A stretch of 48,211 nucleotides of DNA from Nitrososphaerales archaeon. GTDB taxonomy: Archaea; Thermoproteota; Nitrososphaeria; Nitrososphaerales; Gagatemarchaeaceae. Position numbers and translations under genes: made by a program. The DNA is taken from positions 1 to 48,211 of the forward strand of contig JASHOZ010000068.1 of NCBI GenBank assembly GCA_030038395.1, given 5' to 3'. Below the pieces are notes generated by a model. The model was given only the letters and a program-made list of their open reading frames with translations. It did no database searches and had not been told where the DNA came from. Positions 26,149 through 34,288 of the stretch are shown here, piece after piece. Numbering within the stretch: position 1 is the first letter of the stretch; each line of letters opens with the position of its first letter.

Positions 26149-28113
26149 TTGCCAGGGTCTCCGCGCGGTGAATTCGCTGCAAGGCAGGTCTCTCAAAAGA
26201 GGCAGAGGCTCCGCTGGTCGAACAAGTGGTACAAGAGGCGCAAGCTCGGGCTCGACTACAAGTCAGACCCGCTCGAAGGCGCCCCTCAGGCAAGGGGGAT
26301 CGTCCTTGAGAAAGTGGGGGTCGAGTCGAAGCAGCCGAACTCGGCCATCAGAAAGTGCGTCAGCTCGGACACGCGCGTCTTGACCGGGAGGAACAACTTC
26401 GTCAGGATAAGGGACGCCCGCGGAGAGGACATGGAGCTAACATTCCTTGACCTGGACTCGAAGGAGCTAGGTTCGGCCCCCGTCGTCGATCACTTCGAAC
26501 TCACGGACGACGAAGCACGGAGCGCCGGAGTACACGAGATCGTGACCGAGGCGGGCCGCAGACTCGTGGCGAGCGGCGACCATCCCGTGTTCACCTCAAG
26601 GGGCGTAGTCGAGGCGCGAAGCCTTCGGACTGGCGACAGAGTCGTCGCACTCCCCGGCGAGCCTCTCCCGATCACCAAGAGCAAGAAGGTCGTAGTCGAC
26701 GAAACCGATGTGAGGGACGCTGCACCGGACAAGTCAGACGACGACAGAATCATCTCGGAGCTGAGGCGGCTGGAACTTCTCCCTTTGCGCTTCGACAGTC
26801 CCAGACTCCCGGCGGTCCTTCGTCTCTTGGGCCATGCATTCGGCGACGGGACTCTGAGCTACTCCAGAGCGGGAACTGGATTCGGCGGGAAGTTCGTCGC
26901 TTCGGGGCGGCCCGACGACATCGCAGCCATCTGGAAGGATATCGCCTTGCTAGGCTTCCACGCCTCACCCCTCTACAGAGGCATCGCGATAAGCGTCGTC
27001 AATACGCAGCAGGGACAGAGAACCATTGCCGGCTCGTACAACGCGGCCTCTTGCAGTTCGATCGTGCTCTTCACCTTCCTCAAGAGTCTAGGGGCTCCGG
27101 TAGGCGAGAAGGCGACTCTGAGGTACAGACTCCCCAGTTGGATGATCACGGCGCCGGACTGGGCGAAGGCCGAGTTCTTGGCGGCATACTTCGGCGGCGA
27201 ACTCGAAGGGCCACGGTTCAACAGGGGCACGGTATGCCCTCCGTCCTTCTCGGTGAGCAAGACTGCCGAGGTCCTTGACAGCGGCGAGGACTTCGTAGAA
27301 GACATCGAGACGCTTCTCGGGAGCCTCGGCGTCCGCACGTCCAGCTTTGCGATCCACCCGTCGGCGTACGGAAAGGACGGGAAGGTCAGCTACAGGATCG
27401 TGATTGCAGTTGGGTCCAGCATGCAGAATCTCACGAAGCTGTTCGGGACCGTCGGCTTCGCATACCAGTCCGACAGGGAAGCCCAGGGGCGTTACGTCTA
27501 CGAGTTCCTTTCGATGAAACTGCGGAGGGTCGAACAGGCCAAGCGTGCCTACGCGAGGGCCCTGGAGCTCCGAAAGCTGGGTCTTACCTACCGCGAGGTC
27601 GCAGATACCCTGCGCCGAGAAGGGTACGCGTGGGTTCAGACGTTCAACGTGAGCAGATGGCTTTGGCACGGGGTCAAGGTTAGAGACTCTCTGTCCACCA
27701 CGAGGTCCGGACCGAAGTTCGAGGAGTGGGTCGCCGAGCACACTGTGGGACTTCCGCGCAATGGGCTCGTCTGGGACAAGGTCGCAGGCAGTCGAAGACT
27801 TTCCAAGAGGGTCGTCCTCCAAGACGTGACTGTGGGGAACGCCAGCCACAACTTCTTCGCGAACGGTCTGCTGACCTCGAACTGCGTTAGGGTCCAGATT
27901 GTGAAGAATGGCAAGCAGGTGACGGCTTTCCTCCCGGGCGACGGGGCTCTGAACTACGTCGACGAACACGACGAGGTCGTCCTGCAGGGAATAGGAGGCT
28001 CGATGAAGAGGGCGATGGGTGACATCCCGGGCGTCCGCTGGACGGTCTTCAAGGTGAACGGCGTGTCGCTTAACGAGCTCGTCTACGGCCGGAAGGAGAA
28101 GCCGAGGCGCTGA
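26149..28113 (+). CDS. rps12: Ribosomal protein S12 precursor containing an intein
   Basis: The 654-residue precursor has an N-extein of 69 residues ([20 protein letters not shown], then [40 protein letters not shown]), a 509-residue intein and a C-extein of 76 residues ([20 protein letters not shown], then [20 protein letters not shown], ending KEKPRR). Joining the exteins gives a 145-residue S12 with no residue gained or lost, the normal archaeal length. S12 monitors codon-anticodon pairing at the decoding centre. The insertion falls between Lys and Cys, six residues after the start of the PNSAIRK loop. The start is TTG 26149, supported by the TATA box at 26115. An apparent longer frame reaching back to 25882 is an artefact of overlap with nusA. 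Confidence 0.95.
   Translation: MPGSPRGEFAARQVSQKRQRLRWSNKWYKRRKLGLDYKSDPLEGAPQARGIVLEKVGVESKQPNSAIRKCVSSDTRVLTGRNNFVRIRDARGEDMELTFLDLDSKELGSAPVVDHFELTDDEARSAGVHEIVTEAGRRLVASGDHPVFTSRGVVEARSLRTGDRVVALPGEPLPITKSKKVVVDETDVRDAAPDKSDDDRIISELRRLELLPLRFDSPRLPAVLRLLGHAFGDGTLSYSRAGTGFGGKFVASGRPDDIAAIWKDIALLGFHASPLYRGIAISVVNTQQGQRTIAGSYNAASCSSIVLFTFLKSLGAPVGEKATLRYRLPSWMITAPDWAKAEFLAAYFGGELEGPRFNRGTVCPPSFSVSKTAEVLDSGEDFVEDIETLLGSLGVRTSSFAIHPSAYGKDGKVSYRIVIAVGSSMQNLTKLFGTVGFAYQSDREAQGRYVYEFLSMKLRRVEQAKRAYARALELRKLGLTYREVADTLRREGYAWVQTFNVSRWLWHGVKVRDSLSTTRSGPKFEEWVAEHTVGLPRNGLVWDKVAGSRRLSKRVVLQDVTVGNASHNFFANGLLTSNCVRVQIVKNGKQVTAFLPGDGALNYVDEHDEVVLQGIGGSMKRAMGDIPGVRWTVFKVNGVSLNELVYGRKEKPRR
26356..27882 (+). 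mobile_element. Intein with LAGLIDADG (DOD) homing endonuclease in S12
   Basis: The intein starts with Cys1 ([11 protein letters not shown], block A) and ends [10 protein letters not shown], with Asn509 followed by Cys+1 of the C-extein. Block B is [11 protein letters not shown] with His76 (Ser replaces the usual Thr of TxxH). The endonuclease has two dodecapeptide motifs, [11 protein letters not shown] (Asp164) and [12 protein letters not shown] (Glu282), both with acidic residues in place for Mg2+. A helix-turn-helix-like segment ([19 protein letters not shown], about residues 408-426) may help bind DNA. Block F is [18 protein letters not shown] with His498. The penultimate residue is Ser508 rather than the usual His. 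No stop or frameshift interrupts it, so both splicing and homing look potentially active. Confidence 0.95.
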
Positions 28114-28124
28114 AGGGGAAGCGA

Positions 28125-28736
28125 ATGAGCAGGCAGGCGACAGAATATCCCAACTTGCTCCTTTGGAACAGGTGGGACGTGTCGGGGGTAAAGGTCGACG
28201 ACCCCGGGCTCCTGAACGTCATAGGGCTCAGACCTGTGCTCGTCCCCCATTCCGGCGGGCGCCATGAGCACAAGAAGTTCGGGAAGACTAGGGTGAACCT
28301 GGTGGAGAGGCTCGTTAACCAGATGATGCACTTCGGCAAGAAATACGCGAAGAACACAGGTCGGATGGGCGGGAAGAAGCAGAAGGCGCTCAACATCGTC
28401 AAGACTGCGTTCACGATAGTGGAGCTGAAGACGGGACAGAACCCAGTCCAGCAGCTCGTGAAGGCGGTGGAGAACTCCTCCCCCAACGAGGACACCACGA
28501 GGCTCAGCTACGGGGGCGTCGTATACCACCAGTCGGTGGACATCTCTCCGGTCCGCAGAGTGGACATCGCGCTGAGATTCATATCCGAGGGCGTCAGGGA
28601 AGCCGCGTTCGGGTCTTCGAAGAGCGTCGAGGAAGTCCTCGCGGACGAGATAATACAGGCCGCTGCCGGGGACGCGAGCAGCTACTCCGTCAAGAAGAAG
28701 AACGAGCAGGAACGCGTCGCTATGGCGTCGCGCTAG
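28125..28736 (+). CDS. rps7: Ribosomal protein S7
   Basis: The 203-residue protein matches archaeal uS7: LLNVIGLRPVLVPHSGGRHE, then FGKTRVNLVERLVNQMMH, and the conserved GQNPVQQLVKAVENSSPNED and SPVRRVDIALRFISEGVREA. It nucleates assembly of the small-subunit head and contacts the E-site tRNA. The ATG is 11 nt after rps12, with a purine-rich GGGGAAGCGA before it. The 3' end overlaps the convergent hydrolase-fold gene by 17 bp. It is the last gene of the polymerase-ribosome operon here; EF-1 alpha, often next in archaea, is 4 kb away. Confidence 0.96.
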   Translation: MSRQATEYPNLLLWNRWDVSGVKVDDPGLLNVIGLRPVLVPHSGGRHEHKKFGKTRVNLVERLVNQMMHFGKKYAKNTGRMGGKKQKALNIVKTAFTIVELKTGQNPVQQLVKAVENSSPNEDTTRLSYGGVVYHQSVDISPVRRVDIALRFISEGVREAAFGSSKSVEEVLADEIIQAAAGDASSYSVKKKNEQERVAMASR

Positions 28737-29442
28737 ATGCGCCGGCGTCCGCGTCTTCTTTCCGCAGCTCCATCCCCTTCAGTTCGTTCTCGAGCTCTGG
28801 GGGCTCCGTCACCATCTCTTCCGGCTTCGAGAGGAACAGCCTGGTCAGCTGCAGGACCTTCGGGCCTCTGAACCTCTGCAGCCTGTGAGACATCCTGAAG
28901 TCATAGCGAGGGTCGCGCGCCACCGGGTCGAGGACCTCCAGCCTCGACGTCCCGATCGCGTCCCTCAGAAGGTACCCCGCCTTCAACTGTGTGACCATGT
29001 CGTCCTCAGCGTAGACCACCAGGGTCGGCTTCCTCAGCGTGCCGAGGCGCCTGAGTTGGTCCTTGTCATATGTGCTCGCTATGAGCACTATTGCCCTGAC
29101 GAGCTCCGGCCTGTTAAGGGCGAGCTCGAGGGCGACCTGTCCCCCCCAGCCGCTCCCTACAACGTAAGCCGATCTGACCTCGACCCTCTCGGCGAGGTCG
29201 GCGAGCACGTGAGCCTGGGCCGCGTAGTCGGGGGTCTCCATGGGCCTGGACGACTTGCCGTACCCCACGAGGTCAGGCGCTAGGACCTTGTACGTGTCGG
29301 CCAGCCCCCACATGGGCTCCCACACCTGCCAGCTCTCGGAGGGCTCGCTCCCGTGTACGAGGATGACACTCTCTCCGCTTCCGGCCACCGCGTAGTTCAG
29401 CCTGAACTCGCCCACCTCCAACTGCCTCTCCGAGGGCTCCAT
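28720..29442 (-). CDS. Alpha/beta-hydrolase-fold protein, probably without catalytic nucleophile
   Basis: The 240-residue protein has the hydrolase-fold landmarks: oxyanion-hole strand ILVHGSEPSESW, YKVLAPDLVGYGKSSRP, and the nucleophile elbow VVGSGWGGQVALELAL. The elbow reads Gly-Ser-Gly-Trp-Gly, placing Gly where GxSxG or GxDxG enzymes have the nucleophile. An acid strand is visible (LVVYAEDDMVT), but the usual late GHxxxxE histidine motif is not clear. It may be a non-enzymatic binding protein, or may use another residue. Start ATG 29442 is supported by TTTGATAG 30 nt upstream; TTG 29472 would lie within that box. It converges on rps7. Confidence 0.75.
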   Translation of the reverse strand: MEPSERQLEVGEFRLNYAVAGSGESVILVHGSEPSESWQVWEPMWGLADTYKVLAPDLVGYGKSSRPMETPDYAAQAHVLADLAERVEVRSAYVVGSGWGGQVALELALNRPELVRAIVLIASTYDKDQLRRLGTLRKPTLVVYAEDDMVTQLKAGYLLRDAIGTSRLEVLDPVARDPRYDFRMSHRLQRFRGPKVLQLTRLFLSKPEEMVTEPPELENELKGMELRKEDADAGASSATP

Positions 29443-29533
29443 CCAGAGGCCCGCCCGCCCCCTGACTATCAAACATTTTCACTCGGAGTGGTGAACGGGA
29501 ACTGGCGATGGTCTCTGCGGAGAGGCTCGCACG

Positions 29534-31078
29534 CTATTGCGGCTCGATGGTCGCTGGGGGCTTCGATGAAATCGAGTAAGCCACGCCCACGACCCCTTCG
29601 ACCTCGTTCGTGATCCTGGTCGAGATGCTGTCCAGCACTCGAGGGTCGAGTCTCGCCCAGTCGGCCGTCATCGCATCGGTCGACTGCACGACCTTCACCG
29701 TGACCTGATACCCCAGCCGCCTTTCGTCCCCGAGCACCCCCGTGACCTTGTCGTCGCCGACGAAGGCGAACGCCTGCCAGACCTCGTCGTGGAGCCCGGC
29801 GCCATCGACGACATCCTCTACGATCGTCGACGACTCCCGCGCGACCCTCAGCTTGTCCTCGGTCACCTCGCCTATCACCCTGACCGCGAGCCCCGGACCC
29901 GGGAAGGGATGCCGCCTCAGGACCCTCTCGGGGAGGCCGAGCAGCCGCCCGACCTCCCTCACCTCGTCCTTGTACAGGTCGCTCACAGGCTCAACGACCT
30001 TCATCGACAGGTCGTCGGGGAGCCCCCCGACGTTGTGATGCGTCTTTATGACGGCCGCCGGCCCGCCCGACCTCCCGCTCTCGATGACGTCCGGGTAGAG
30101 GGTCCCCTGCGCGAGCCACTCGAACGGTCCGTTCCTCCTGGCGAACTCCTCGAAGACGTCGGCGAACTTCCTCCCTACTATCCTGCGCTTCGTCTCGGAG
30201 TCGGTCACGCCTTTGAGCGCACGAAGGAAGGCATCGGAGGCGTCTAAGAACGAGACGTCTATCCCGAGACCGCGGCCCAAGAACTCTTTCACATTCCCAG
30301 CTTCTCCTGCCCTCAGGAGCCCCGTGTCGATGAACGCGCACTTCAGTCTCCCGCCCACTGCGCGGTGCAGAAGGGCAGCCGTAACCGACGAGTCGACCCC
30401 CCCGGATACGGCGCAGAGTACCCTCCCGTGGAGAGAGGACAGCGAGGCTTCTGTCCTTTTGACGAAGCCCCCGAGGTCCCAGTTCTTCGCCGCGTTGCAA
30501 GTGCGGAGGACGAAGTTGGCGATCATGGCCTGACCCTCCTCCGTGTGAGTCACCTCTGGGTGGAACTGCACGCCAATGACTCGCCCGTCCGCCGAGCGGG
30601 CCGCTGCGAAGGGAGAGTTGACGCTCGACGCGACGGGCTTCAGCGAAGGGGGGAGCACGACGGGCGAGTCGGTATGGCTCATCCAGCACTCAAGCTTCGA
30701 CTCGTGCAACCCTTCGAAGAGCCCTTTCCTCTCGAGAATCCTGATGGTCGACCTCCCGTACTCTCTCCGCGACGCCTTCCTCACCTCCCCTCCTTTCGCT
30801 GTCACTAGGAGCTGGTACCCGTAGCAGATCCCCAGCACGGGGACCGCCCCGTCGAAGATCCTCGGGTCGGCTGTCGGGGCGCCCTTGGAGTACGCGCTGG
30901 CCGGCCCTCCCGAAAGTATCACGCCTGCTACTCCTCTAGACTCGAGCTCTACGGCGGAGATGTCGTGAGGCAGCAACTCGGCGTAGACACCGAGGGACCT
31001 AACACGCCTGCAGATCAGGTGGGCGTACTGTCCTCCGAAGTCCAGCACGCCGATGCCTCCGCGGAGCCTGTCGCGCAC
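29534..31078 (-). CDS. guaA: GMP synthase (glutamine-hydrolysing)
   Basis: The 514-residue single-chain enzyme joins a class I glutamine amidotransferase domain (GVLDFGGQYAHLI; nucleophile Cys in VLGICYGYQLL; catalytic His-x-Glu in GVQFHPEVTHT) to an N-type ATP-pyrophosphatase (CAVSGGVDSSVTAALL) and a dimerisation domain with RHPFPGPGLAVR. It converts XMP to GMP. Many euryarchaea split these functions into two genes; here they are fused. GTG 31078 is chosen because it starts 9 residues before the conserved LDFGGQY. TTG 31123 is possible; a further upstream extension is Arg/Pro-rich and unlikely. It lies alone on this strand, divergent from the small membrane protein genes. Confidence 0.95.
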   Translation of the reverse strand: MRDRLRGGIGVLDFGGQYAHLICRRVRSLGVYAELLPHDISAVELESRGVAGVILSGGPASAYSKGAPTADPRIFDGAVPVLGICYGYQLLVTAKGGEVRKASRREYGRSTIRILERKGLFEGLHESKLECWMSHTDSPVVLPPSLKPVASSVNSPFAAARSADGRVIGVQFHPEVTHTEEGQAMIANFVLRTCNAAKNWDLGGFVKRTEASLSSLHGRVLCAVSGGVDSSVTAALLHRAVGGRLKCAFIDTGLLRAGEAGNVKEFLGRGLGIDVSFLDASDAFLRALKGVTDSETKRRIVGRKFADVFEEFARRNGPFEWLAQGTLYPDVIESGRSGGPAAVIKTHHNVGGLPDDLSMKVVEPVSDLYKDEVREVGRLLGLPERVLRRHPFPGPGLAVRVIGEVTEDKLRVARESSTIVEDVVDGAGLHDEVWQAFAFVGDDKVTGVLGDERRLGYQVTVKVVQSTDAMTADWARLDPRVLDSISTRITNEVEGVVGVAYSISSKPPATIEPQ

Positions 31079-31289
31079 CCCCTCCGCCCCCCGGCCTCGC
31101 GCTGGCTTGCGGTCCCCTCTCAACTGCGGCGCCGCGACACCTCGAGGTAGATAGTCCTTCCCCTGGCGGGCAGGGGGGTGACCCGGGAGCTTGCCGATCT
31201 CGGATGGGCGCCGCACCCCCTCTGCCTCGGAGCGTGAGGAGGAGGCGTCGGACGCGGTCGTCGCACATAGGAGCGGCCTTCCACAACCA

Positions 31290-31305
31290 TTAACTACCGC
31301 GGTAG
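31290..31305 (+). promoter_or_regulatory. TATA-like box with adjoining 12-bp palindrome
   Basis: TTAACTA (31290-31296) is 30 nt upstream of the ATG at 31323 and runs into the perfect palindrome CTACCGCGGTAG (31294-31305). A palindrome touching the TATA box is a common place for an archaeal repressor to bind. Confidence 0.4.
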
Positions 31306-31322
31306 CACTCAGAAGGGCAGCC

Positions 31323-31493
31323 ATGACGAACGAACCCTCTTCGATATTCTCGGGACTCGCGCGGGGGTGCATACGAGACGTGTACGTGGGCGACGAAAGG
31401 TTGCTCAGGGACGGGGTCATCCTGACGATGCTCGGCGCCGCTTGCAGCGTGTTGACCGTGTATGCCATCTCCCTGCTCGGCTCCCTCGTGTAA
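31323..31493 (+). CDS. Small membrane protein (56 aa)
   Basis: I do not recognise it. It has a soluble N-terminal half (MTNEPSSIFSGLARGCIRDV, then YVGDERLLRDG) and one C-terminal membrane helix (VILTMLGAACSVLTVYAISL). The size and tail-anchored layout resemble small Sec or cytochrome accessory proteins, but no family signature is present. The ATG lies about 30 nt after a TATA-like box and 12-bp palindrome, so it looks like an independently regulated gene, divergent from guaA. Confidence 0.5.
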   Translation: MTNEPSSIFSGLARGCIRDVYVGDERLLRDGVILTMLGAACSVLTVYAISLLGSLV

Positions 31494-31571
31494 TCTTTTC
31501 AACTCGCGTGTGAAGGATTCCTATCTTCCTTCCATTTACTAGTCTTGGAGGATGATAGGAGCAGAGACGAC

Positions 31572-31781
31572 ATGGGTAGGAAGTCCATTCTTCTCGGATT
31601 CTGGCTCCTAGGCTATGCTCTAGGCTTCTTCGCGTGGTTCGCAAGCCCATCCTTGATCTCATGGGTCGAGAGCATCGGGCTCAGCGCGCAGTTGGCCGGA
31701 GCGCTCCTCACGGGCCTCGCAGGGTCCATAATGATGCTCGTGGGAGTATTCCTGTGGAGCTTCCTGTCATCGTCGAACTGA
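31572..31781 (+). CDS. Small two-helix membrane protein (69 aa)
   Basis: It is unrecognised. It begins MGRKSILLGFWLLGYALGFF and ends in MMLVGVFLWSFLSSSN, giving two membrane helices joined by a loop (SPSLISWVESIGLSAQ). ATG 31572 is preferred: TTTACT (31534-31540) would start transcription near 31564. TTG 31545 would add nine charged residues. A hairpin and T-tract terminator follows 28 nt after the stop, supporting a real single-gene unit. Confidence 0.5.
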   Translation: MGRKSILLGFWLLGYALGFFAWFASPSLISWVESIGLSAQLAGALLTGLAGSIMMLVGVFLWSFLSSSN

Positions 31782-31809
31782 GCCGCTCCGCGGCTGTGAC
31801 GGCGACGTC

Positions 31810-31845
31810 GAGACGCGCTGCCCGACGCGTCTCCTCCCCGTTTTT
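31810..31845 (+). terminator. Hairpin plus T-tract terminator
   Basis: GAGACGCG (31810-31817) pairs perfectly with CGCGTCTC (31826-31833) around an 8-nt loop, followed within 8 nt by TTTTT (31841-31845). It lies just after the small membrane protein gene. Confidence 0.55.
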
Positions 31846-32264
31846 CTGCCTCGGTTTCGGAGTGAAGTCACTCCGCTGTTCTCTCTGAGTCAAGTGGCAC
31901 CCTGAGCACGCTAGGCACGAGTTCCCCCGTCACAGGGCTCTGAGAGCCCTCAGAGCAAAGCGAGGTTCCCGGGAGAGGCGCGGACAGTGTCTCCGCGCGA
32001 AGTACCGCTTGCCGAACGTCTGCCGGTGGTCGGCGCCGCACATGTCCGCGCAGGCGAACCCGTCACGTCTGTCGAGCGCGGTGATGCTGAATGTCCTGTC
32101 CCCGCAGTCAGAGCCCGCCTTCGAATTCTCACCCAGGCCCTGCAACGTGATGCCCTGGCGGCCTCGTCCTAAGGTGGTGACTTGGCGAGTGAGGTTGGGG
32201 GTCAGGGAAGCACGTGGTCTGCCCCCGTCAAGGCGCCCGCGAGCACAAGTTCGTGCCTAGCCGA
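31846..32264. other. Gene-poor region with a 17-bp palindrome
   Basis: The region contains the palindrome AGGGCTCTGAGAGCCCT at 31934-31950 (perfect around its central G). A minus-strand frame at 31930-32145 encodes a Cys/His-rich peptide of 71 residues (CADMCGADHRQTFGKRYFAR, then RHC) that could be a degenerate zinc finger, but I see no promoter for it and do not call it as a gene. No tRNA or known structured RNA is recognised. Confidence 0.4.
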
Positions 32265-32273
32265 GAGCTAAAA
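32265..32273 (+). promoter_or_regulatory. TATA-like box of the 85-aa membrane protein gene
   Basis: AGCTAAAAG is centred 29 nt upstream of the ATG at 32299, consistent with a leaderless transcript. Confidence 0.4.
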
Positions 32274-32298
32274 GTCGCCCCGATGGTCCCTGGACGCG

Positions 32299-32556
32299 AT
32301 GGAGAAGGAAAGAGCGGAACGGCTCGCGCTAGGGGTTTCATGCGTTACCTTCGGGACCATCCTCTTGTCGTTGACCATAGGGTCCTATGGCGTCTTCGCA
32401 TATGGCACCCTCACATCCCCTCTCCAACTGATTCCTCTCTATCTTGTCGCGCTCGCGTTTGTCCTCCTCTTCCCTGTCGGACTTACGGCCTATGGGCTCG
32501 TTCTACTTCTGCGGGCAACCAACGGGTTGGGGGCAAGGCGCGAAGCCGGGGAGTAA
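32299..32556 (+). CDS. Small two-helix membrane protein (85 aa)
   Basis: It is unrecognised. After a charged start (MEKERAERLALG) there are two hydrophobic segments, GVSCVTFGTILLSLTIGSYG and IPLYLVALAFVLLFPVGLT, and a basic tail (ARREAGE). It has its own TATA-like box and lies 77 nt upstream of the EF-1 alpha ATG, which has a separate promoter. It is similar in size and layout to the other small membrane proteins at 31323, 31572 and 34289 but shows no obvious sequence identity with them. Confidence 0.5.
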   Translation: MEKERAERLALGVSCVTFGTILLSLTIGSYGVFAYGTLTSPLQLIPLYLVALAFVLLFPVGLTAYGLVLLLRATNGLGARREAGE

Positions 32557-32587
32557 CAGGACAAAACCAGAAAAGTCAGGACTAGAC

Positions 32588-32594
32588 TTAAATA
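32588..32594 (+). promoter_or_regulatory. TATA box of EF-1 alpha
   Basis: TTAAATA, preceded by AC, matches the archaeal consensus. Transcription is predicted from near 32618, leaving a 5' leader of about 16 nt before the ATG at 32634. Confidence 0.6.
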
Positions 32595-32633
32595 ATGTCT
32601 GAAGCGGTCGTTTCATGTAACGAGTGACGTAGC

Positions 32634-33959
32634 ATGGCAAATAAGCCACACCTGAATCTGATAGTTTGCGGTCACGTAGACCATGGGAAGAGCACGACCA
32701 TGGGACACTTCCTCTTCGACCTAGGAGTCGTCGATCAGAGGATGATCGAGGAGTTCGCCAAAGAGTCCGAGAAGACCGGGGCGGGCGACTCTTTCAAGTA
32801 CGCGTGGGTCCTAGACCAGCTGAAGGACGAAAGAGAGAGAGGTGTGACGATCGACCTCGCCTTTCAGAGGTTCGAGACGCCGAAGTTCTTCTACACGCTG
32901 ATCGACGCGCCGGGCCACCGCGACTTCATCAAGAACATGATCACGGGCGCGTCCGAGGCGGATGCGGCGGTCCTCATCGTCTCAGCGAAGAAGGGAGAAG
33001 CGGACGTCGCTCTCGGCCCGGGGGGGCAGGCGCGCGAGCACGCGTTCCTTCTCAGGACGCTCGGGGTCACACAGCTAGTGGTCTGCATCAACAAGATGGA
33101 CGACCAGACCGTGAAGTACTCGGAGCAGAGGTTCAACGAAGCGAAGCAGGACGTCGAGAACCTGCTGAAGACGGTCGGGTACAACGTTTCGAAGATCAAC
33201 GTGATTCCCGTGTCCGGATGGACCGGAGAGAACCTGGTGAAGAAGTCGACGAACATGCCTTGGTACAAGGGGCCGATCCTCATGGAGGCACTCGACCAGT
33301 TCAGCGAGCCGCCGAAGCCGATAGAGAAGCCCCTGAGGCTCCCCGTCCAAGACGTCTACACGATCACCGGCGTCGGCACCGTACCGGTAGGGAGGATAGA
33401 AACCGGAAAGATAAGGGTCGGCGACAGCGTAGCGATCATGCCCGAGGGCCTGACGGCAGAGGTGAAGTCGATCGAGACCCACCACACCGCAATGCAGGAG
33501 GCGATGGCGGGAGACAACATCGGATTCAACCTCAGGGGAGTGGCGAAGACCGACTTCCGCAGAGGCTCGGTGCTGGGCCCAGCGAGCAGTCCGCCGACGA
33601 TCGCGAAGGAGTTCCTGGCCCAGGTCATAGTAGTATTCCACCCTACGGCCATCGCTCCAGGCTATACCCCGGTGCTACACGCCCACACCGCCCAGGTCGC
33701 AGCCACGATCTCCGAGATCGTGGCGAAGATCGACCCGAGGACGGGGCAGGCCACGGAGGAGAAGCCCAAGACGATCAAGACGGGGGACTCGGCTATCGTC
33801 AGGATCCAGCCGCTCAGACCCATCGTCCTCGAGACGTTCAAGGAGTACCCGGAGCTCGGCAGATTCGCCCTTCGAGACATGGGCTCGACCGTGGCGGCGG
33901 GCATCGTCCGCGAAGTGACGCAGAAGGGCCAGGTCGAGAAGGCCGCGGCGAAGGCCTAG
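32634..33959 (+). CDS. tuf: Translation elongation factor EF-1 alpha
   Basis: The 441-residue GTPase delivers aminoacyl-tRNA to the ribosome. G motifs are intact: GHVDHGKST (G1), ERGVTIDLAF (G2; the usual sequence is ERGxTID), DAPGHRDFIKNM (G3), NKMD (G4) and VSGWTGENL (G5). Domains II and III follow (VQDVYTITGVGTVPVGRIET, then FHPTAIAPGYTPVLHAHT). It stands apart from rps12-rps7 with its own TATA box, and rps10, its common partner, is not downstream. Confidence 0.97.
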   Translation: MANKPHLNLIVCGHVDHGKSTTMGHFLFDLGVVDQRMIEEFAKESEKTGAGDSFKYAWVLDQLKDERERGVTIDLAFQRFETPKFFYTLIDAPGHRDFIKNMITGASEADAAVLIVSAKKGEADVALGPGGQAREHAFLLRTLGVTQLVVCINKMDDQTVKYSEQRFNEAKQDVENLLKTVGYNVSKINVIPVSGWTGENLVKKSTNMPWYKGPILMEALDQFSEPPKPIEKPLRLPVQDVYTITGVGTVPVGRIETGKIRVGDSVAIMPEGLTAEVKSIETHHTAMQEAMAGDNIGFNLRGVAKTDFRRGSVLGPASSPPTIAKEFLAQVIVVFHPTAIAPGYTPVLHAHTAQVAATISEIVAKIDPRTGQATEEKPKTIKTGDSAIVRIQPLRPIVLETFKEYPELGRFALRDMGSTVAAGIVREVTQKGQVEKAAAKA

Positions 33960-34254
33960 ACCAGAGCGGAGTCGCAGAGCATTCCTCAGTCGACTTCTTA
34001 GTCCCCGAGGCCCGCCTGCAAGTCGCAGGTTCGAAGCGTTCATCAGAGGGCGCGAAAAAGTCTTATCACGAAGATGGTGTGCAACCCTAGCCATGTGTGA
34101 CTATCAAGAAGGGGACTACGAGGCCCGACCACCGGAAGAGCAGACCGGGAAACAGATGGTCTTGGTCTTCGCTCGGCGGTCGGCTAAAGGTAGCGGCTAG
34201 TCCGCCCGGCCGGTAGCGAGAGGACGGAGGGCGGCGCGACGAATCGCCAAATTC
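33960..34254. other. Intergenic region downstream of EF-1 alpha
   Basis: No gene is recognised. A CCTGC-AAGTC-GCAGG hairpin followed by TTCGAAG resembles a tRNA T-arm, but the rest of a tRNA is missing. The remainder is GC-rich without clear coding frames. Confidence 0.45.
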
Positions 34255-34262
34255 TTTATAAT
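34255..34262 (+). promoter_or_regulatory. TATA box of the 87-aa membrane protein gene
   Basis: TTTATAAT is centred 31 nt upstream of ATG 34289, making GTG 34280 an unlikely start because it would precede or touch the transcription start. Confidence 0.55.
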
Positions 34263-34288
34263 CGCGCCTTCCGGCCGGCGTGCATCTC

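Noticed and set aside
31079-31468. A 130-residue N-terminal extension of GMP synthase
   Set aside because: The extension is Arg/Pro/Ser-rich, crosses the divergent small gene, and GMP synthase normally starts just before LDFGGQY.
34010-34040. CCTGC-AAGTC-GCAGGTTCGAAG, possible tRNA end after EF-1 alpha
   Set aside because: No acceptor stem or anticodon arm pairs with it; at best a degenerate fragment or a chance hairpin.
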